DNA from: Osmia lignaria lignaria
Taxonomy: Eukaryota; Arthropoda; Insecta; Hymenoptera; Megachilidae
Length of the DNA: 64,000 bases
Direction: 5' to 3'
Assembly: GCF_051020975.1 (NCBI RefSeq)
Contig: NW_027478169.1
Coordinates: 3,162,001-3,226,000 of the forward strand
The translations under genes and the position numbers were made by a program. Shown here in pieces: positions 1 to 13,105 of the stretch; position 1 is the first letter of the stretch, and each line of letters begins with the position of its first letter. Below the pieces are notes generated by a model. The model did not search any database. It was not told the DNA's origin and was given only the letters and a program-made list of their open reading frames with translations.

Positions 1-233
1 TTTCTTTGAGATAACTCTGCACTATTGCGAGCTGCAAATGCCACTTCCAGCTTAGCTGTGCAGAAGAAGAACAACAAGAAGAAGAAATATCTCGAAATAT
101 GTCCGTCAGGCCCCTTCCCTTGAGATATATCTGCAAATATCTCGGAAACGAAACGAGCTATGGCAAAATGTTAAGAGACCTTTTTTGTAGAGAATTATGT
201 TTCCTACAATTTATGTTCTATGATATTTTTTAA
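1..233. repeat. Partial monomer at left edge
   Basis: These bases are the last 233 of a monomer whose start lies outside the window. The sequence matches the same part of the monomer beginning at 5,060 without a difference I could see, so the 5,148-bp higher-order register already holds at base 1 and the array continues to the left. Confidence 0.95.
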
Positions 234-877
234 TCAGAAGCGTAGTTTTCGAGATATATCAAGATATTTAAAAGTTCCGAAGCCGCACCAACATAATAGA
301 GATACAGAAACACCGTGGCCCCTTTCTTTGAGATAACTCTGCACTATTGCGAGCTGCAAATGCCACTTCCAGCTTAGCTGTGCAGAGGAAGAACAACAAG
401 AAGAAGAAATATCTCGAAATATGTCCGTCAGGCCAGTTCCTTTGAGCTGAATCTGCAAATATCTCGGAAACGAAGCGAGCTATGGCAAAATGTGAAGAGA
501 CGTTTTTTATAGAGAATTATGTTTCCTACAATTTATGTTCTATGATATTTTTTGATCAGAAGCGTAGTTTTCGAGATATATCGAGATATTTAAAAGTTCC
601 GAAGCCGCACCAACATAATAGGGATACAGAAACACCGTGGCCCCTTTCTTTGAGATAACTCTGCACTAGTGCGAGCCGCAAATGCCACTTCCAGCTTAGC
701 TGTGCAGAAGAAGAACAACAAGAAGAAGAAATATCTCGCAATATGTCCGTCAGGCCCCTTCCCTTGAGATAAATCTGCAAATATCTCGGAAACGAAGCGA
801 GCTATGGCAAAATCTTAAGAGACCTTTTTTGTAGAGAATTAAGTTTCCTACTTTTTATGTTCTATGATATTTTTTGA

Positions 878-1198
878 TCAGATGCGTAGTTCTCGAGATA
901 TATCAAGATATTTAAAAGTTCCGAAGCCGCGCAACATAATAGAGATACAGAAACACCGTGGCCCCTTTCTTTGAGATAACTCTGCACTATTGCGAGCTGT
1001 AAATGCCACTTCCAGCTTAGCTGTGCAGAAGAAGAACAACAAGAAGAAGAAATATCTCGAAATATGTCCGTCAGGCCCCTTCCCTTGAGATAAATCTGCA
1101 AATATCTCGGAAACGAAGCGATCTATGGCAAAATGTTAAGAGACCTTTTTTGTAGGGAATTAAGTTTCCTACTTTTTATGTTCTATGATATTTTTTGA
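878..1198. repeat. 321-bp variant monomer (one base lost near 931)
   Basis: The stretch after GAAGCCGC reads GCAACAT instead of ACCAACAT, a net loss of one base. The same event is present at 6,026-6,346, one HOR period later, and nowhere else I could find. It is also absent from the corresponding unit of the partial third copy (11,496), so it serves as a lineage marker. Confidence 0.9.
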
Positions 1199-4100
1199 TC
1201 AGAAGCGTAGTTTTCGAGATACATCGAGATATTTAAAAGTTCCGAAGCCGCACCAACATAATAGAGATACAGAAACACCGTGGCCCCTTTCTTTGAGATA
1301 ACTCTGCACTAGTGCGAGCCGCAAATGCCACTTCCAGCTTAGCTGTGCAGAAGAAGAACAACAAGAAGAAGAAATATCTCGAAATATGTCCGTCAGGCCC
1401 CTTCCCTTGAGATATATCTGCAAATATCTCGGAAACGAAGCGAGCTATGGCAAAATGTTAAGAGACCTTTTTTGTAGAGAATTCTGTTTCCTACAATTTA
1501 TGTTCTATGATATTTTTTGATCAGAAGCGTAGTTTTCGAGATACATCGAGATATTTAAAAGTTCCGAAGCCGCACCAACATAATAGAGATACAGAAACAC
1601 CGTGGCCCCTTTCTTTGAGATAACTCTGCACTAGTGCGAGCCGTAAATGCCACTTCCAGCTTAGCTGTGCAGAAGAAGAACAACAAGAAGAAGAAATATC
1701 TCGAAATATGTCCGTCAGGCCCCTTCCCTTGAGATAAATCTGCAAATATCTCGGAAACGAAGCGAGCTATGGCAAAATGTTAAGAGACCCTTTTTGTAGA
1801 GAATTAAGTTTCCTACTTTTTATGTTCTATGATATTTTTTGATCAGATGCGTAGTTCTCGAGATATATCAAGATATTTAAAAGTTCCGAAGCCGCACCAA
1901 CATAATAGAGATACAGAAACACCGTGGCCCCTTTCTTTGAGATAACTCTGCACTATTGCGAGCTGCAAATGCCACTTCCAGCTTAGCTGTGCAGAGGAAG
2001 AACAACAAGAAGAAGAAATATCTCGAAATATGTCCGTCAGGCCAGTTCCTTTGAGCTGAATCTGCAAATATCTCGGAAACGAAGCGAGCTATGGCAAAAT
2101 GTGAAGAGACGTTTTTTATAGAGAATTATGTTTCCTACAATTTATGTTCTATGATATTTTTTGATCAGAAGCGTAGTTTTCGAGATATATCGAGATATTT
2201 AAAAGTTCCGAAGCCGCACCAACATAATAGGGATACAGAAACACCGTGGCCCCTTTCTTTGAGATAACTCTGCACTAGTGCGAGCCGCAAATGCCACTTC
2301 CAGCTTAGCTGTGCAGAAGAAGAACAACAAGAAGAAGAAATATCTCGCAATATGTCCGTCAGGCCCCTTCCCTTGAGATAAATCTGCAAATATCTCGGAA
2401 ACGAAGCGAGCTATGGCAAAATCTTAAGAGACCTTTTTTGTAGAGAATTAAGTTTCCTACTTTTTATGTTCTATGATATTTTTTGATCAGATGCGTAGTT
2501 CTCGAGATATATCAAGATATTTAAAAGTTCCGAAGCCGCACCAACATAATAGAGATACAGAAACACCGTGGCCCCTTTCTTTGAGATAACTCTGCACTAT
2601 TGCGAGCTGTAAATGCCACTTCCAGCTTAGCTGTGCAGAAGAAGAACAACAAGAAGAAGAAATATCTCGAAATATGTCCGTCAGGCCCCTTCCCTTGAGA
2701 TATATCTGCAAATATCTCGGAAACGAAGCGAGCTATGGCAAAATGTTAAGAGACCTTTTTTGTAGAGAATTATGTTTCCTACAATTTATGTTCTATGATA
2801 TTTTTTGATCAGAAGCGTAGTTTTCGAGATACATCGAGATATTTAAAAGTTCCGAAGCCGCACCAACATAATAGAGATACAGAAACACCGTGGCCCCTTT
2901 CTTTGAGATAACTCTGCACTAGTGCGAGCCGCAAATGCCACTTCCAGGTTAGCTGTGCAGAAGAAGAACAACAAGAAGAAGAAATATCTCGAAATATGTC
3001 CGTCAGGCCCCTTCCCTTGAGATAAATCTGCAAATATCTCGGAAACGAAGCGAGCTATGGCAAAATGTTAAGAGACCTTTTTTGTAGGGAATTAAGTTTC
3101 CTACTTTTTATGTTCTATGATATTTTTTGATCAGAAGCGTAGTTTTCGAGATACATCGAGATATTTAAAAGTTCCGAAGCCGCACCAACATAATAGAGAT
3201 ACAGAAACACCGTGGCCCCTTTCTTTGAGATAACTCTGCACTAGTGCGAGCCGCAAATGCCACTTCCAGCTTAGCTGTGCAGAAGAAGAACAACAAGAAG
3301 AAGAAATATCTCGAAATATGTCCGTCAGGCCCCTTCCCTTGAGATATATCTGCAAATATCTCGGAAACGAAGCGAGCTATGGCAAAATGTTAAGAGACCT
3401 TTTTTGTAGAGAATTCTGTTTCCTACAATTTATGTTCTATGATATTTTTTGATCAGAAGCGTAGTTTTCGAGATACATCGAGATATTTAAAAGTTCCGAA
3501 GCCGCACCAACATAATAGAGATACAGAAACACCGTGGCCCCTTTCTTTGAGATAACTCTGCACTAGTGCGAGCCGTAAATGCCACTTCCAGCTTAGCTGT
3601 GCAGAAGAAGAACAACAAGAAGAAGAAATATCTCGAAATATGTCCGTCAGGCCCCTTCCCTTGAGATAAATCTGCAAATATCTCGGAAACGAAGCGAGCT
3701 ATGGCAAAATGTTAAGAGACCCTTTTTGTAGAGAATTAAGTTTCCTACTTTTTATGTTCTATGATATTTTTTGATCAGATGCGTAGTTCTCGAGATATAT
3801 CAAGATATTTAAAAGTTCCGAAGCCGCACCAACATAATAGAGATACAGAAACACCGTGGCCCCTTTCTTTGAGATAACTCTGCACTATTGCGAGCTGCAA
3901 ATGCCACTTCCAGCTTAGCTGTGCAGAAGAAGAACAACAAGAAGAAGAAATATCTCGAAATATGTCCGTCAGGCCCCTTCCCTTGAGATATATCTGCAAA
4001 TATCTCGGAAATGAAGCGAGCTATGGCAAAATGTTAAGAGACCTTTTTTGTAGAGAATTATGTTTCCTACAATTTATGTTCTATGATATTTTTTGATCAG

Positions 4101-4418
4101 AAGCGTAGTTTTCGAGATACATCGAGATATTTAAAAGTTCCGAAGCCGCACCAACATAATAGAGATACAGAAACACCGTGGCCCCTTTCTTTGAGATAAC
4201 TCTGCACTAGTGCGAGCCGCAAATGCCACTTCCAGCTTAGCTGTGCAGAAGAAGAACAACAAGAAGAAGAAATATCTCGAAATATGTCCGTCAGGCCCCT
4301 TCCCTTGAGATAAATCTGCAAATATCTCGGAAACGAAGCGAGCTATGGCAAAATGTTAAGAGACCTTTTTTGTAGGGAATTAAGTTTCCTACTTTTTATG
4401 TTCTATGATATTTTTTGA

Positions 4419-4737
4419 TCAGATGCGTAGTTCTCGAGATATATCAAGATATTTAAAAGTTCCGAAGCCGCACCAACATAATAGAGATACAGAAACACCG
4501 TGGCCCCTTTCTTTGAGATAACTCTGCACTATTGTGAGCTGCAAATGCCACTTCCAGCTTAGCTGTGCAGAAGAACAACAAGAAGAAGAAATATCTCGAA
4601 ATATGTCCGTCAGGCCCCTTCCCTTGAGATAAATCTGCAAATATCTCGGAAACGAAGAGAGCTATGGCAAAATGTTAAGAGACTTTTTTTGTAGAGAATT
4701 AAGTTTCCTACTTTTTATGTTCTATGATATTTTTTGA
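4419..4737. repeat. 319-bp variant monomer (one GAA triplet lost)
   Basis: The purine tract reads CAGAAGAACAACAAG, one GAA triplet shorter than usual. The same three-base loss occurs in eight other units: 9,567, 19,546, 23,085, 25,014, 26,943, 27,262, 29,191 and 29,510. The copies at 4,419 and 9,567 share GTGAGCTGC, while seven others share TTTCAGATAACTATGC, so the loss arose twice or was transferred between families. Triplet slippage is the likely origin. Confidence 0.88.
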
Positions 4738-5381
4738 TCAGAAGCGTAGTTTTCGAGATATATCGAGATATTTAAAAGTTCCGAAGCCGCACCAACATAA
4801 TAGGGATACAGAAACACCGTGGCCCCTTTCTTTGAGATAACTCTGCACTAGTGCGAGCTGTAAATGCCACTTCCAGCTTAGCTGTGCAGAAGAAGAACAA
4901 CAAGAAGAAGAAGTATCTCGAAATATGTCCGTCAGGCCCCTTCCCTTGAGATATATCTGCAAATATCTCGGAAACGAAGCGAGCTATGGCAAAATGTTAA
5001 GAGACCTTTTTTGTAGAGAATTATGTTTCCTACAATTTATGTTCTATGATATTTTTTGATCAGAAGCGTGGTTTTCGAGATACATCGAGATATTTAAAAG
5101 TTCCGAAGCCGCACCTACATAATAGAGATACAGAAACACCGTGGCCCCTTTCTTTGAGATAACTCTGCACTATTGCGAGCTGCAAATGCCACTTCCAGCT
5201 TAGCTGTGCAGAAGAAGAACAACAAGAAGAAGAAATATCTCGAAATATGTCCGTCAGGCCCCTTCCCTTGAGATATATCTGCAAATATCTCGGAAACGAA
5301 ACGAGCTATGGCAAAATGTTAAGAGACCTTTTTTGTAGAGAATTATGTTTCCTACAATTTATGTTCTATGATATTTTTTAA

Positions 5382-8300
5382 TCAGAAGCGTAGTTTTCGA
5401 GATATATCAAGATATTTAAAAGTTCCGAAGCCGCACCAACATAATAGAGATACAGAAACACCGTGGCCCCTTTCTTTGAGATAACTCTGCACTATTGCGA
5501 GCTGCAAATGCCACTTCCAGCTTAGCTGTGCAGAGGAAGAACAACAAGAAGAAGAAATATCTCGAAATATGTCCGTCAGGCCAGTTCCTTTGAGCTGAAT
5601 CTGCAAATATCTCGGAAACGAAGCGAGCTATGGCAAAATGTGAAGAGACGTTTTTTATAGAGAATTATGTTTCCTACAATTTATGTTCTATGATATTTTT
5701 TGATCAGAAGCGTAGTTTTCGAGATATATCGAGATATTTAAAAGTTCCGAAGCCGCACCAACATAATAGGGATACAGAAACACCGTGGCCCCTTTCTTTG
5801 AGATAACTCTGCACTAGTGCGAGCCGCAAATGCCACTTCCAGCTTAGCTGTGCAGAAGAAGAACAACAAGAAGAAGAAATATCTCGCAATATGTCCGTCA
5901 GGCCCCTTCCCTTGAGATAAATCTGCAAATATCTCGGAAACGAAGCGAGCTATGGCAAAATCTTAAGAGACCTTTTTTGTAGAGAATTAAGTTTCCTACT
6001 TTTTATGTTCTATGATATTTTTTGATCAGATGCGTAGTTCTCGAGATATATCAAGATATTTAAAAGTTCCGAAGCCGCGCAACATAATAGAGATACAGAA
6101 ACACCGTGGCCCCTTTCTTTGAGATAACTCTGCACTATTGCGAGCTGTAAATGCCACTTCCAGCTTAGCTGTGCAGAAGAAGAACAACAAGAAGAAGAAA
6201 TATCTCGAAATATGTCCGTCAGGCCCCTTCCCTTGAGATAAATCTGCAAATATCTCGGAAACGAAGCGATCTATGGCAAAATGTTAAGAGACCTTTTTTG
6301 TAGGGAATTAAGTTTCCTACTTTTTATGTTCTATGATATTTTTTGATCAGAAGCGTAGTTTTCGAGATACATCGAGATATTTAAAAGTTCCGAAGCCGCA
6401 CCAACATAATAGAGATACAGAAACACCGTGGCCCCTTTCTTTGAGATAACTCTGCACTAGTGCGAGCCGCAAATGCCACTTCCAGCTTAGCTGTGCAGAA
6501 GAAGAACAACAAGAAGAAGAAATATCTCGAAATATGTCCGTCAGGCCCCTTCCCTTGAGATATATCTGCAAATATCTCGGAAACGAAGCGAGCTATGGCA
6601 AAATGTTAAGAGACCTTTTTTGTAGAGAATTCTGTTTCCTACAATTTATGTTCTATGATATTTTTTGATCAGAAGCGTAGTTTTCGAGATACATCGAGAT
6701 ATTTAAAAGTTCCGAAGCCGCACCAACATAATAGAGATACAGAAACACCGTGGCCCCTTTCTTTGAGATAACTCTGCACTAGTGCGAGCCGTAAATGCCA
6801 CTTCCAGCTTAGCTGTGCAGAAGAAGAACAACAAGAAGAAGAAATATCTCGAAATATGTCCGTCAGGCCCCTTCCCTTGAGATAAATCTGCAAATATCTC
6901 GGAAACGAAGCGAGCTATGGCAAAATGTTAAGAGACCCTTTTTGTAGAGAATTAAGTTTCCTACTTTTTATGTTCTATGATATTTTTTGATCAGATGCGT
7001 AGTTCTCGAGATATATCAAGATATTTAAAAGTTCCGAAGCCGCACCAACATAATAGAGATACAGAAACACCGTGGCCCCTTTCTTTGAGATAACTCTGCA
7101 CTATTGCGAGCTGCAAATGCCACTTCCAGCTTAGCTGTGCAGAGGAAGAACAACAAGAAGAAGAAATATCTCGAAATATGTCCGTCAGGCCAGTTCCTTT
7201 GAGCTGAATCTGCAAATATCTCGGAAACGAAGCGAGCTATGGCAAAATGTGAAGAGACGTTTTTTATAGAGAATTATGTTTCCTACAATTTATGTTCTAT
7301 GATATTTTTTGATCAGAAGCGTAGTTTTCGAGATATATCGAGATATTTAAAAGTTCCGAAGCCGCACCAACATAATAGGGATACAGAAACACCGTGGCCC
7401 CTTTCTTTGAGATAACTCTGCACTAGTGCGAGCCGCAAATGCCACTTCCAGCTTAGCTGTGCAGAAGAAGAACAACAAGAAGAAGAAATATCTCGCAATA
7501 TGTCCGTCAGGCCCCTTCCCTTGAGATAAATCTGCAAATATCTCGGAAACGAAGCGAGCTATGGCAAAATCTTAAGAGACCTTTTTTGTAGAGAATTAAG
7601 TTTCCTACTTTTTATGTTCTATGATATTTTTTGATCAGATGCGTAGTTCTCGAGATATATCAAGATATTTAAAAGTTCCGAAGCCGCACCAACATAATAG
7701 AGATACAGAAACACCGTGGCCCCTTTCTTTGAGATAACTCTGCACTATTGCGAGCTGTAAATGCCACTTCCAGCTTAGCTGTGCAGAAGAAGAACAACAA
7801 GAAGAAGAAATATCTCGAAATATGTCCGTCAGGCCCCTTCCCTTGAGATATATCTGCAAATATCTCGGAAACGAAGCGAGCTATGGCAAAATGTTAAGAG
7901 ACCTTTTTTGTAGAGAATTATGTTTCCTACAATTTATGTTCTATGATATTTTTTGATCAGAAGCGTAGTTTTCGAGATACATCGAGATATTTAAAAGTTC
8001 CGAAGCCGCACCAACATAATAGAGATACAGAAACACCGTGGCCCCTTTCTTTGAGATAACTCTGCACTAGTGCGAGCCGCAAATGCCACTTCCAGGTTAG
8101 CTGTGCAGAAGAAGAACAACAAGAAGAAGAAATATCTCGAAATATGTCCGTCAGGCCCCTTCCCTTGAGATAAATCTGCAAATATCTCGGAAACGAAGCG
8201 AGCTATGGCAAAATGTTAAGAGACCTTTTTTGTAGGGAATTAAGTTTCCTACTTTTTATGTTCTATGATATTTTTTGATCAGAAGCGTAGTTTTCGAGAT

Positions 8301-10529
8301 ACATCGAGATATTTAAAAGTTCCGAAGCCGCACCAACATAATAGAGATACAGAAACACCGTGGCCCCTTTCTTTGAGATAACTCTGCACTAGTGCGAGCC
8401 GCAAATGCCACTTCCAGCTTAGCTGTGCAGAAGAAGAACAACAAGAAGAAGAAATATCTCGAAATATGTCCGTCAGGCCCCTTCCCTTGAGATATATCTG
8501 CAAATATCTCGGAAACGAAGCGAGCTATGGCAAAATGTTAAGAGACCTTTTTTGTAGAGAATTCTGTTTCCTACAATTTATGTTCTATGATATTTTTTGA
8601 TCAGAAGCGTAGTTTTCGAGATACATCGAGATATTTAAAAGTTCCGAAGCCGCACCAACATAATAGAGATACAGAAACACCGTGGCCCCTTTCTTTGAGA
8701 TAACTCTGCACTAGTGCGAGCCGTAAATGCCACTTCCAGCTTAGCTGTGCAGAAGAAGAACAACAAGAAGAAGAAATATCTCGAAATATGTCCGTCAGGC
8801 CCCTTCCCTTGAGATAAATCTGCAAATATCTCGGAAACGAAGCGAGCTATGGCAAAATGTTAAGAGACCCTTTTTGTAGAGAATTAAGTTTCCTACTTTT
8901 TATGTTCTATGATATTTTTTGATCAGATGCGTAGTTCTCGAGATATATCAAGATATTTAAAAGTTCCGAAGCCGCACCAACATAATAGAGATACAGAAAC
9001 ACCGTGGCCCCTTTCTTTGAGATAACTCTGCACTATTGCGAGCTGCAAATGCCACTTCCAGCTTAGCTGTGCAGAAGAAGAACAACAAGAAGAAGAAATA
9101 TCTCGAAATATGTCCGTCAGGCCCCTTCCCTTGAGATATATCTGCAAATATCTCGGAAATGAAGCGAGCTATGGCAAAATGTTAAGAGACCTTTTTTGTA
9201 GAGAATTATGTTTCCTACAATTTATGTTCTATGATATTTTTTGATCAGAAGCGTAGTTTTCGAGATACATCGAGATATTTAAAAGTTCCGAAGCCGCACC
9301 AACATAATAGAGATACAGAAACACCGTGGCCCCTTTCTTTGAGATAACTCTGCACTAGTGCGAGCCGCAAATGCCACTTCCAGCTTAGCTGTGCAGAAGA
9401 AGAACAACAAGAAGAAGAAATATCTCGAAATATGTCCGTCAGGCCCCTTCCCTTGAGATAAATCTGCAAATATCTCGGAAACGAAGCGAGCTATGGCAAA
9501 ATGTTAAGAGACCTTTTTTGTAGGGAATTAAGTTTCCTACTTTTTATGTTCTATGATATTTTTTGATCAGATGCGTAGTTCTCGAGATATATCAAGATAT
9601 TTAAAAGTTCCGAAGCCGCACCAACATAATAGAGATACAGAAACACCGTGGCCCCTTTCTTTGAGATAACTCTGCACTATTGTGAGCTGCAAATGCCACT
9701 TCCAGCTTAGCTGTGCAGAAGAACAACAAGAAGAAGAAATATCTCGAAATATGTCCGTCAGGCCCCTTCCCTTGAGATAAATCTGCAAATATCTCGGAAA
9801 CGAAGAGAGCTATGGCAAAATGTTAAGAGACTTTTTTTGTAGAGAATTAAGTTTCCTACTTTTTATGTTCTATGATATTTTTTGATCAGAAGCGTAGTTT
9901 TCGAGATATATCGAGATATTTAAAAGTTCCGAAGCCGCACCAACATAATAGGGATACAGAAACACCGTGGCCCCTTTCTTTGAGATAACTCTGCACTAGT
10001 GCGAGCTGTAAATGCCACTTCCAGCTTAGCTGTGCAGAAGAAGAACAACAAGAAGAAGAAGTATCTCGAAATATGTCCGTCAGGCCCCTTCCCTTGAGAT
10101 ATATCTGCAAATATCTCGGAAACGAAGCGAGCTATGGCAAAATGTTAAGAGACCTTTTTTGTAGAGAATTATGTTTCCTACAATTTATGTTCTATGATAT
10201 TTTTTGATCAGAAGCGTGGTTTTCGAGATACATCGAGATATTTAAAAGTTCCGAAGCCGCACCTACATAATAGAGATACAGAAACACCGTGGCCCCTTTC
10301 TTTGAGATAACTCTGCACTAGTGCGAGCCGCAAATGCCACTTCCAGCTTAGCTGTGCAGAAGAAGAACAACAAGAAGAAGAAATATCTCGAAATATGTCC
10401 GTCAGGCCCCTTCCCTTGAGATAAATCTGCAAATATCTCGGAAACGAAGCGAGCTATGGCAAAATGTTAAGAGACCTTTTTTGTAGAGAATTAAGTTTCC
10501 TACTTTTTATGTTCTATGATATTTTTTGA
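5382..10529. repeat. 16-monomer HOR, copy A2 (5,148 bp)
   Basis: This is the direct tandem duplicate of 234-5381, with the same 321-bp unit (6,026) and 319-bp unit (9,567) in register. Identity holds to about 10,278-10,319 inside the last monomer. There the sequence changes from the GTGG/CACCTACAT type seen at 5,060 to a unit with the CTAGTGCGAGCCGC variant. That change marks an exchange breakpoint inside a monomer. Confidence 0.93.
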
Positions 10530-10851
10530 TCAGATGCGTAGTTCTCGAGATATATCAAGATATTTAAAAGTTCCGAAGCCGCACCAACATAATAGAGATA
10601 CAGAAACACCGTGGCCCCTTTCTTTGAGATAACTCTGCACTATTGCGAGCTGCAAATGCCACTTCCAGCTTAGCTGTGCAGAAGAAGAACAACAAGAAGA
10701 AGAAATATCTCGAAATATGTCCGTCAGGCCCCTTCCCTTGAGATATATCTGCAAATATCTCGGAAACGAAACGAGCTATGGCAAAATGTTAAGAGACCTT
10801 TTTTGTAGAGAATTATGTTTCCTACAATTTATGTTCTATGATATTTTTTAA
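10530..10851. repeat. Extra monomer between A2 and A3
   Basis: One more unit of the ordinary CAGATGCG type sits here where the 16-unit period would already have restarted. Its right part returns to the A type (AAACGAAACGAG, then TAATCAG just after), so the following copy is displaced by exactly 322 bp relative to the 5,148-bp register. This is the expected product of an out-of-register exchange between neighbouring copies. Confidence 0.85.
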
Positions 10852-12139
10852 TCAGAAGCGTAGTTTTCGAGATATATCAAGATATTTAAAAGTTCCGAAG
10901 CCGCACCAACATAATAGAGATACAGAAACACCGTGGCCCCTTTCTTTGAGATAACTCTGCACTATTGCGAGCTGCAAATGCCACTTCCAGCTTAGCTGTG
11001 CAGAGGAAGAACAACAAGAAGAAGAAATATCTCGAAATATGTCCGTCAGGCCAGTTCCTTTGAGCTGAATCTGCAAATATCTCGGAAACGAAGCGAGCTA
11101 TGGCAAAATGTGAAGAGACGTTTTTTATAGAGAATTATGTTTCCTACAATTTATGTTCTATGATATTTTTTGATCAGAAGCGTAGTTTTCGAGATATATC
11201 GAGATATTTAAAAGTTCCGAAGCCGCACCAACATAATAGGGATACAGAAACACCGTGGCCCCTTTCTTTGAGATAACTCTGCACTAGTGCGAGCCGCAAA
11301 TGCCACTTCCAGCTTAGCTGTGCAGAAGAAGAACAACAAGAAGAAGAAATATCTCGCAATATGTCCGTCAGGCCCCTTCCCTTGAGATAAATCTGCAAAT
11401 ATCTCGGAAACGAAGCGAGCTATGGCAAAATCTTAAGAGACCTTTTTTGTAGAGAATTAAGTTTCCTACTTTTTATGTTCTATGATATTTTTTGATCAGA
11501 TGCGTAGTTCTCGAGATATATCAAGATATTTAAAAGTTCCGAAGCCGCACCAACATAATAGAGATACAGAAACACCGTGGCCCCTTTCTTTGAGATAACT
11601 CTGCACTATTGCGAGCTGTAAATGCCACTTCCAGCTTAGCTGTGCAGAAGAAGAACAACAAGAAGAAGAAATATCTCGAAATATGTCCGTCAGGCCCCTT
11701 CCCTTGAGATATATCTGCAAATATCTCGGAAACGAAGCGAGCTATGGCAAAATGTTAAGAGACCTTTTTTGTAGAGAATTATGTTTCCTACAATTTATGT
11801 TCTATGATATTTTTTGATCAGAAGCGTAGTTTTCGAGATACATCGAGATATTTAAAAGTTCCGAAGCCGCACCAACATAATAGAGATACAGAAACACCGT
11901 GGCCCCTTTCTTTGAGATAACTCTGCACTAGTGCGAGCCGCAAATGCCACTTCCAGGTTAGCTGTGCAGAAGAAGAACAACAAGAAGAAGAAATATCTCG
12001 AAATATGTCCGTCAGGCCCCTTCCCTTGAGATAAATCTGCAAATATCTCGGAAACGAAGCGAGCTATGGCAAAATGTTAAGAGACCTTTTTTGTAGGGAA
12101 TTAAGTTTCCTACTTTTTATGTTCTATGATATTTTTTGA
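10852..12139. repeat. Partial third HOR copy A3 (4 monomers)
   Basis: Four units follow the start of the A block. The 10,852 and 11,174 units match those at 234 and 556. The 11,496 unit lacks the one-base loss of the 878 unit and continues instead like 2,487, and the 11,818 unit carries the CCAGGTTAGC change typical of 2,809. The copy therefore jumps from the start of the A block to its middle, skipping five monomers, through a join between near-identical units at 556 and 2,165. Confidence 0.82.
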
Positions 12140-13105
12140 TCAGAAGCGTAGTTTTCGAGATACATCGAGATATTTAAAAGTTCCGAAGCCGCACCAACAT
12201 AATAGGGATACAGAAACACCGTGGCCCCTTTCTTTGAGATAACTCTGCACTAGTGCGAGCCGCAAATGCCACTTCCAGCTTAGCTGTGCAGAAGAAGAAC
12301 AACAAGAAGAAGAAATATCTCGCAATATGTCCGTCAGGCCCCTTCCCTTGAGATAAATCTGCAAATATCTCGGAAACGAAGCGAGCTATGGCAAAATCTT
12401 AAGAGACCTTTTTTGTAGAGAATTAAGTTTCCTACTTTTTATGTTCTATGATATTTTTTGATCAGATGCGTAGTTCTCGAGATATATCAAGATATTTAAA
12501 AGTTCCGAAGCCGCACCAACATAATGGAGATACAGAAACACCGTGGCCCCTTTCTTTGAGATAACTCTGCACTATTGCGAGCTGTAAATGCCACTTCCAG
12601 CTTAGCTGTGCAGAAGAAGAACAACAAGAAGAAGAAATATCTCGAAATATGTCCGTCAGGCCCCTTCCCTTGAGATATATCTGCAAATATCTCGGAAACG
12701 AAGCGAGCTATGGCAAAATGTTAAGAGACCTTTTTTGTAGAGAATTATGTTTCCTACAATTTATGTTCTATGATGTTTTTTGATCAGAAGCGTAGTTTTC
12801 GAGATACATCGAGATATTTAAAAGTTCCGAAGCCGCACCAACATAATAGAGATACAGAAACACCGTAGCCCCTTTCTTTGAGATAACCCTGCACTAGTGC
12901 GAGCCGCAAATGCCACTTCCAGGTTAGCTGTGCAGAAGAAGAACAACAAGAAGAAGAAATATCTCGAAATATGTCCGTCAGGCCCCTTCCCTTGAGATAA
13001 ATCTGCAAATATCTCGGAAACGAAGCGAGCTATGGCAAAATGTTAAGAGACCTTTTTTGTAGGGAATTAAGTTTCCTACTTTTTATGTTCTATGATATTT
13101 TTTGA
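12140..13105. repeat. Trimer duplication (966 bp) after A3
   Basis: The units at 12,140, 12,462 and 12,784 repeat the trimer 11,174-12,139 at a spacing of 966 bp. The 12,140 unit is a hybrid: its first part is of the TACATCGAG type, and from the AATAGGGATAC stretch onward it matches 11,174, including CTCGCAATATG and AAATCTTAAG. The 12,784 unit has private changes (CCGTAGCCCC, GATAACCCTG, and TGATGTTTTTTG just before it) found again only at 59,448. Confidence 0.82.

Larger units (their letters stand above)
234..5381. repeat. 16-monomer HOR, copy A1 (5,148 bp)
   Basis: Sixteen monomers start at 234, 556, 878, 1199, 1521, 1843, 2165, 2487, 2809, 3131, 3453, 3775, 4097, 4419, 4738 and 5060. The block is 5,148 bp because the unit at 878 is 321 bp and the unit at 4,419 is 319 bp. 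Private markers repeat exactly one block later: the single-base loss near 931, TAATCAG at 232, the short purine tract of the 4,419 unit, AAATGAAGCG near 4,009 and CACCTACAT near 5,112. By eye I found no difference from the next copy, so the duplication is recent or the copies are kept homogeneous. Confidence 0.93.
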
